Shown here: positions 6,515-6,634 of the stretch, piece by piece | Position numbering within the stretch: position 1 is the stretch's first letter | How the letters are laid out: each line of letters opens with the position of its first letter | Source: Prevotellaceae bacterium | Lineage (GTDB): Bacteria > Bacteroidota > Bacteroidia > Bacteroidales > UBA932 | Length of the DNA: 6,634 nt | Assembly (NCBI GenBank): GCA_031273485.1 | Contig: JAISRS010000245.1 | Coordinates: forward strand, 1 to 6,634 | Reading direction: 5' to 3' | Notes under the pieces: generated by a model | The model's input: only the letters and a program-made list of their open reading frames with translations | Told to the model about the DNA's origin: nothing | Databases searched by the model: none | Position numbers and translations under genes: made by a program

Positions 6515-6634
6515 CAAGAAGGGAACTGAAGGTTATTCGACTCATCAACTCTTTTATAAATAAGACTTTATCCGTCATTTCTAAATAGTCCTTCGTTTAT
6601 ACGGTTTGAGAAGTTGTCGGACATTCTCCGGCAT
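6515..6634. other. Right-edge non-coding stretch
   Basis: I see no gene and no convincing hairpin-plus-T-run terminator after rloB. On the minus strand a short open frame enters from the edge and ends at a TAG (6581-6583; MPENVRQLLKPYKRRTI), too short to judge. An imperfect dyad lies at 6608-6628. Confidence 0.4.
6608..6628. repeat. Imperfect dyad at the right edge
   Basis: GAGAA (6608-6612) pairs with TTCTC (6624-6628), and TGTC (6615-6618) with GACA (6620-6623) around a single G, leaving GT unpaired on the left arm. It could be a regulator site or part of an element end; the edge prevents a decision. Confidence 0.3.

Noticed and set aside
6581..6634. C-terminal end of a minus-strand gene entering from the right edge
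   Set aside because: Only 17 codons before a stop are visible, and they match no family I can name. This is not enough to call a gene.
1..6634. CRISPR array, tRNA, rRNA, insertion sequence or attachment-site repeats
   Set aside because: I saw no regularly spaced repeats, no cloverleaf candidate, no transposase and no matching direct repeats flanking either defence unit. The outer borders may lie outside the window.

Overview
The window is bacterial accessory DNA that packs two probable anti-phage defence modules head to head, next to the broken end of a mobile-element primase gene. No gene in it identifies the organism. The strong Shine-Dalgarno sequences, sigma70-type promoters and overlapping start/stop codons show only that it is bacterial. 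Composition is patchy: the first 300 bases are about 54% GC by hand count, and the adjoining leftward operon is near 35% GC. This suggests AT-rich defence genes brought into a more GC-rich element or host.

Layout. Positions 1-335 (minus strand) hold the C-terminal part of a P4-family phage/plasmid primase-helicase whose front half is missing. Only 10 bases separate it from the end of a leftward three-gene operon (4301 to 346). In order of transcription, that operon encodes a four-helix membrane protein, a ComEC-like metallo-beta-lactamase-fold (MBL) hydrolase, and a 691-residue fusion of a ubiquitin E2-like domain, a ubiquitin-activating E1/ThiF-like domain and a JAB/JAMM deubiquitinase-like peptidase. 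The genes are tightly coupled: a 1-base gap, then an 8-base overlap. A 303-base AT-rich divergent control region (4302-4604) carries three inverted repeats and candidate promoters in both directions. To its right lies a rightward pair (4605-6514), an RloA-like AAA15/ABC-type ATPase and an RloB-like TOPRIM-type protein, overlapping by one base (TAATG). The last 120 bases hold no recognisable gene.

How the parts may work together. The leftward operon looks like a self-contained protein-conjugation system: activation (E1), transfer (E2) and deconjugation (JAB) on one chain, with an enzymatic partner (MBL) and a membrane protein. It contains no ubiquitin-like gene and no CD-NTase. The MBL protein, however, ends in a basic, probably flexible tail whose last residue is glycine. 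By analogy with type II CBASS, where Cap2 (E2-E1) attaches the CD-NTase through its C-terminus, I infer that the MBL itself could be the conjugated protein. This is a hypothesis, but it is the most interesting idea the window offers. The rloAB pair is a recognised kind of ATPase plus TOPRIM defence module and is probably functionally independent.
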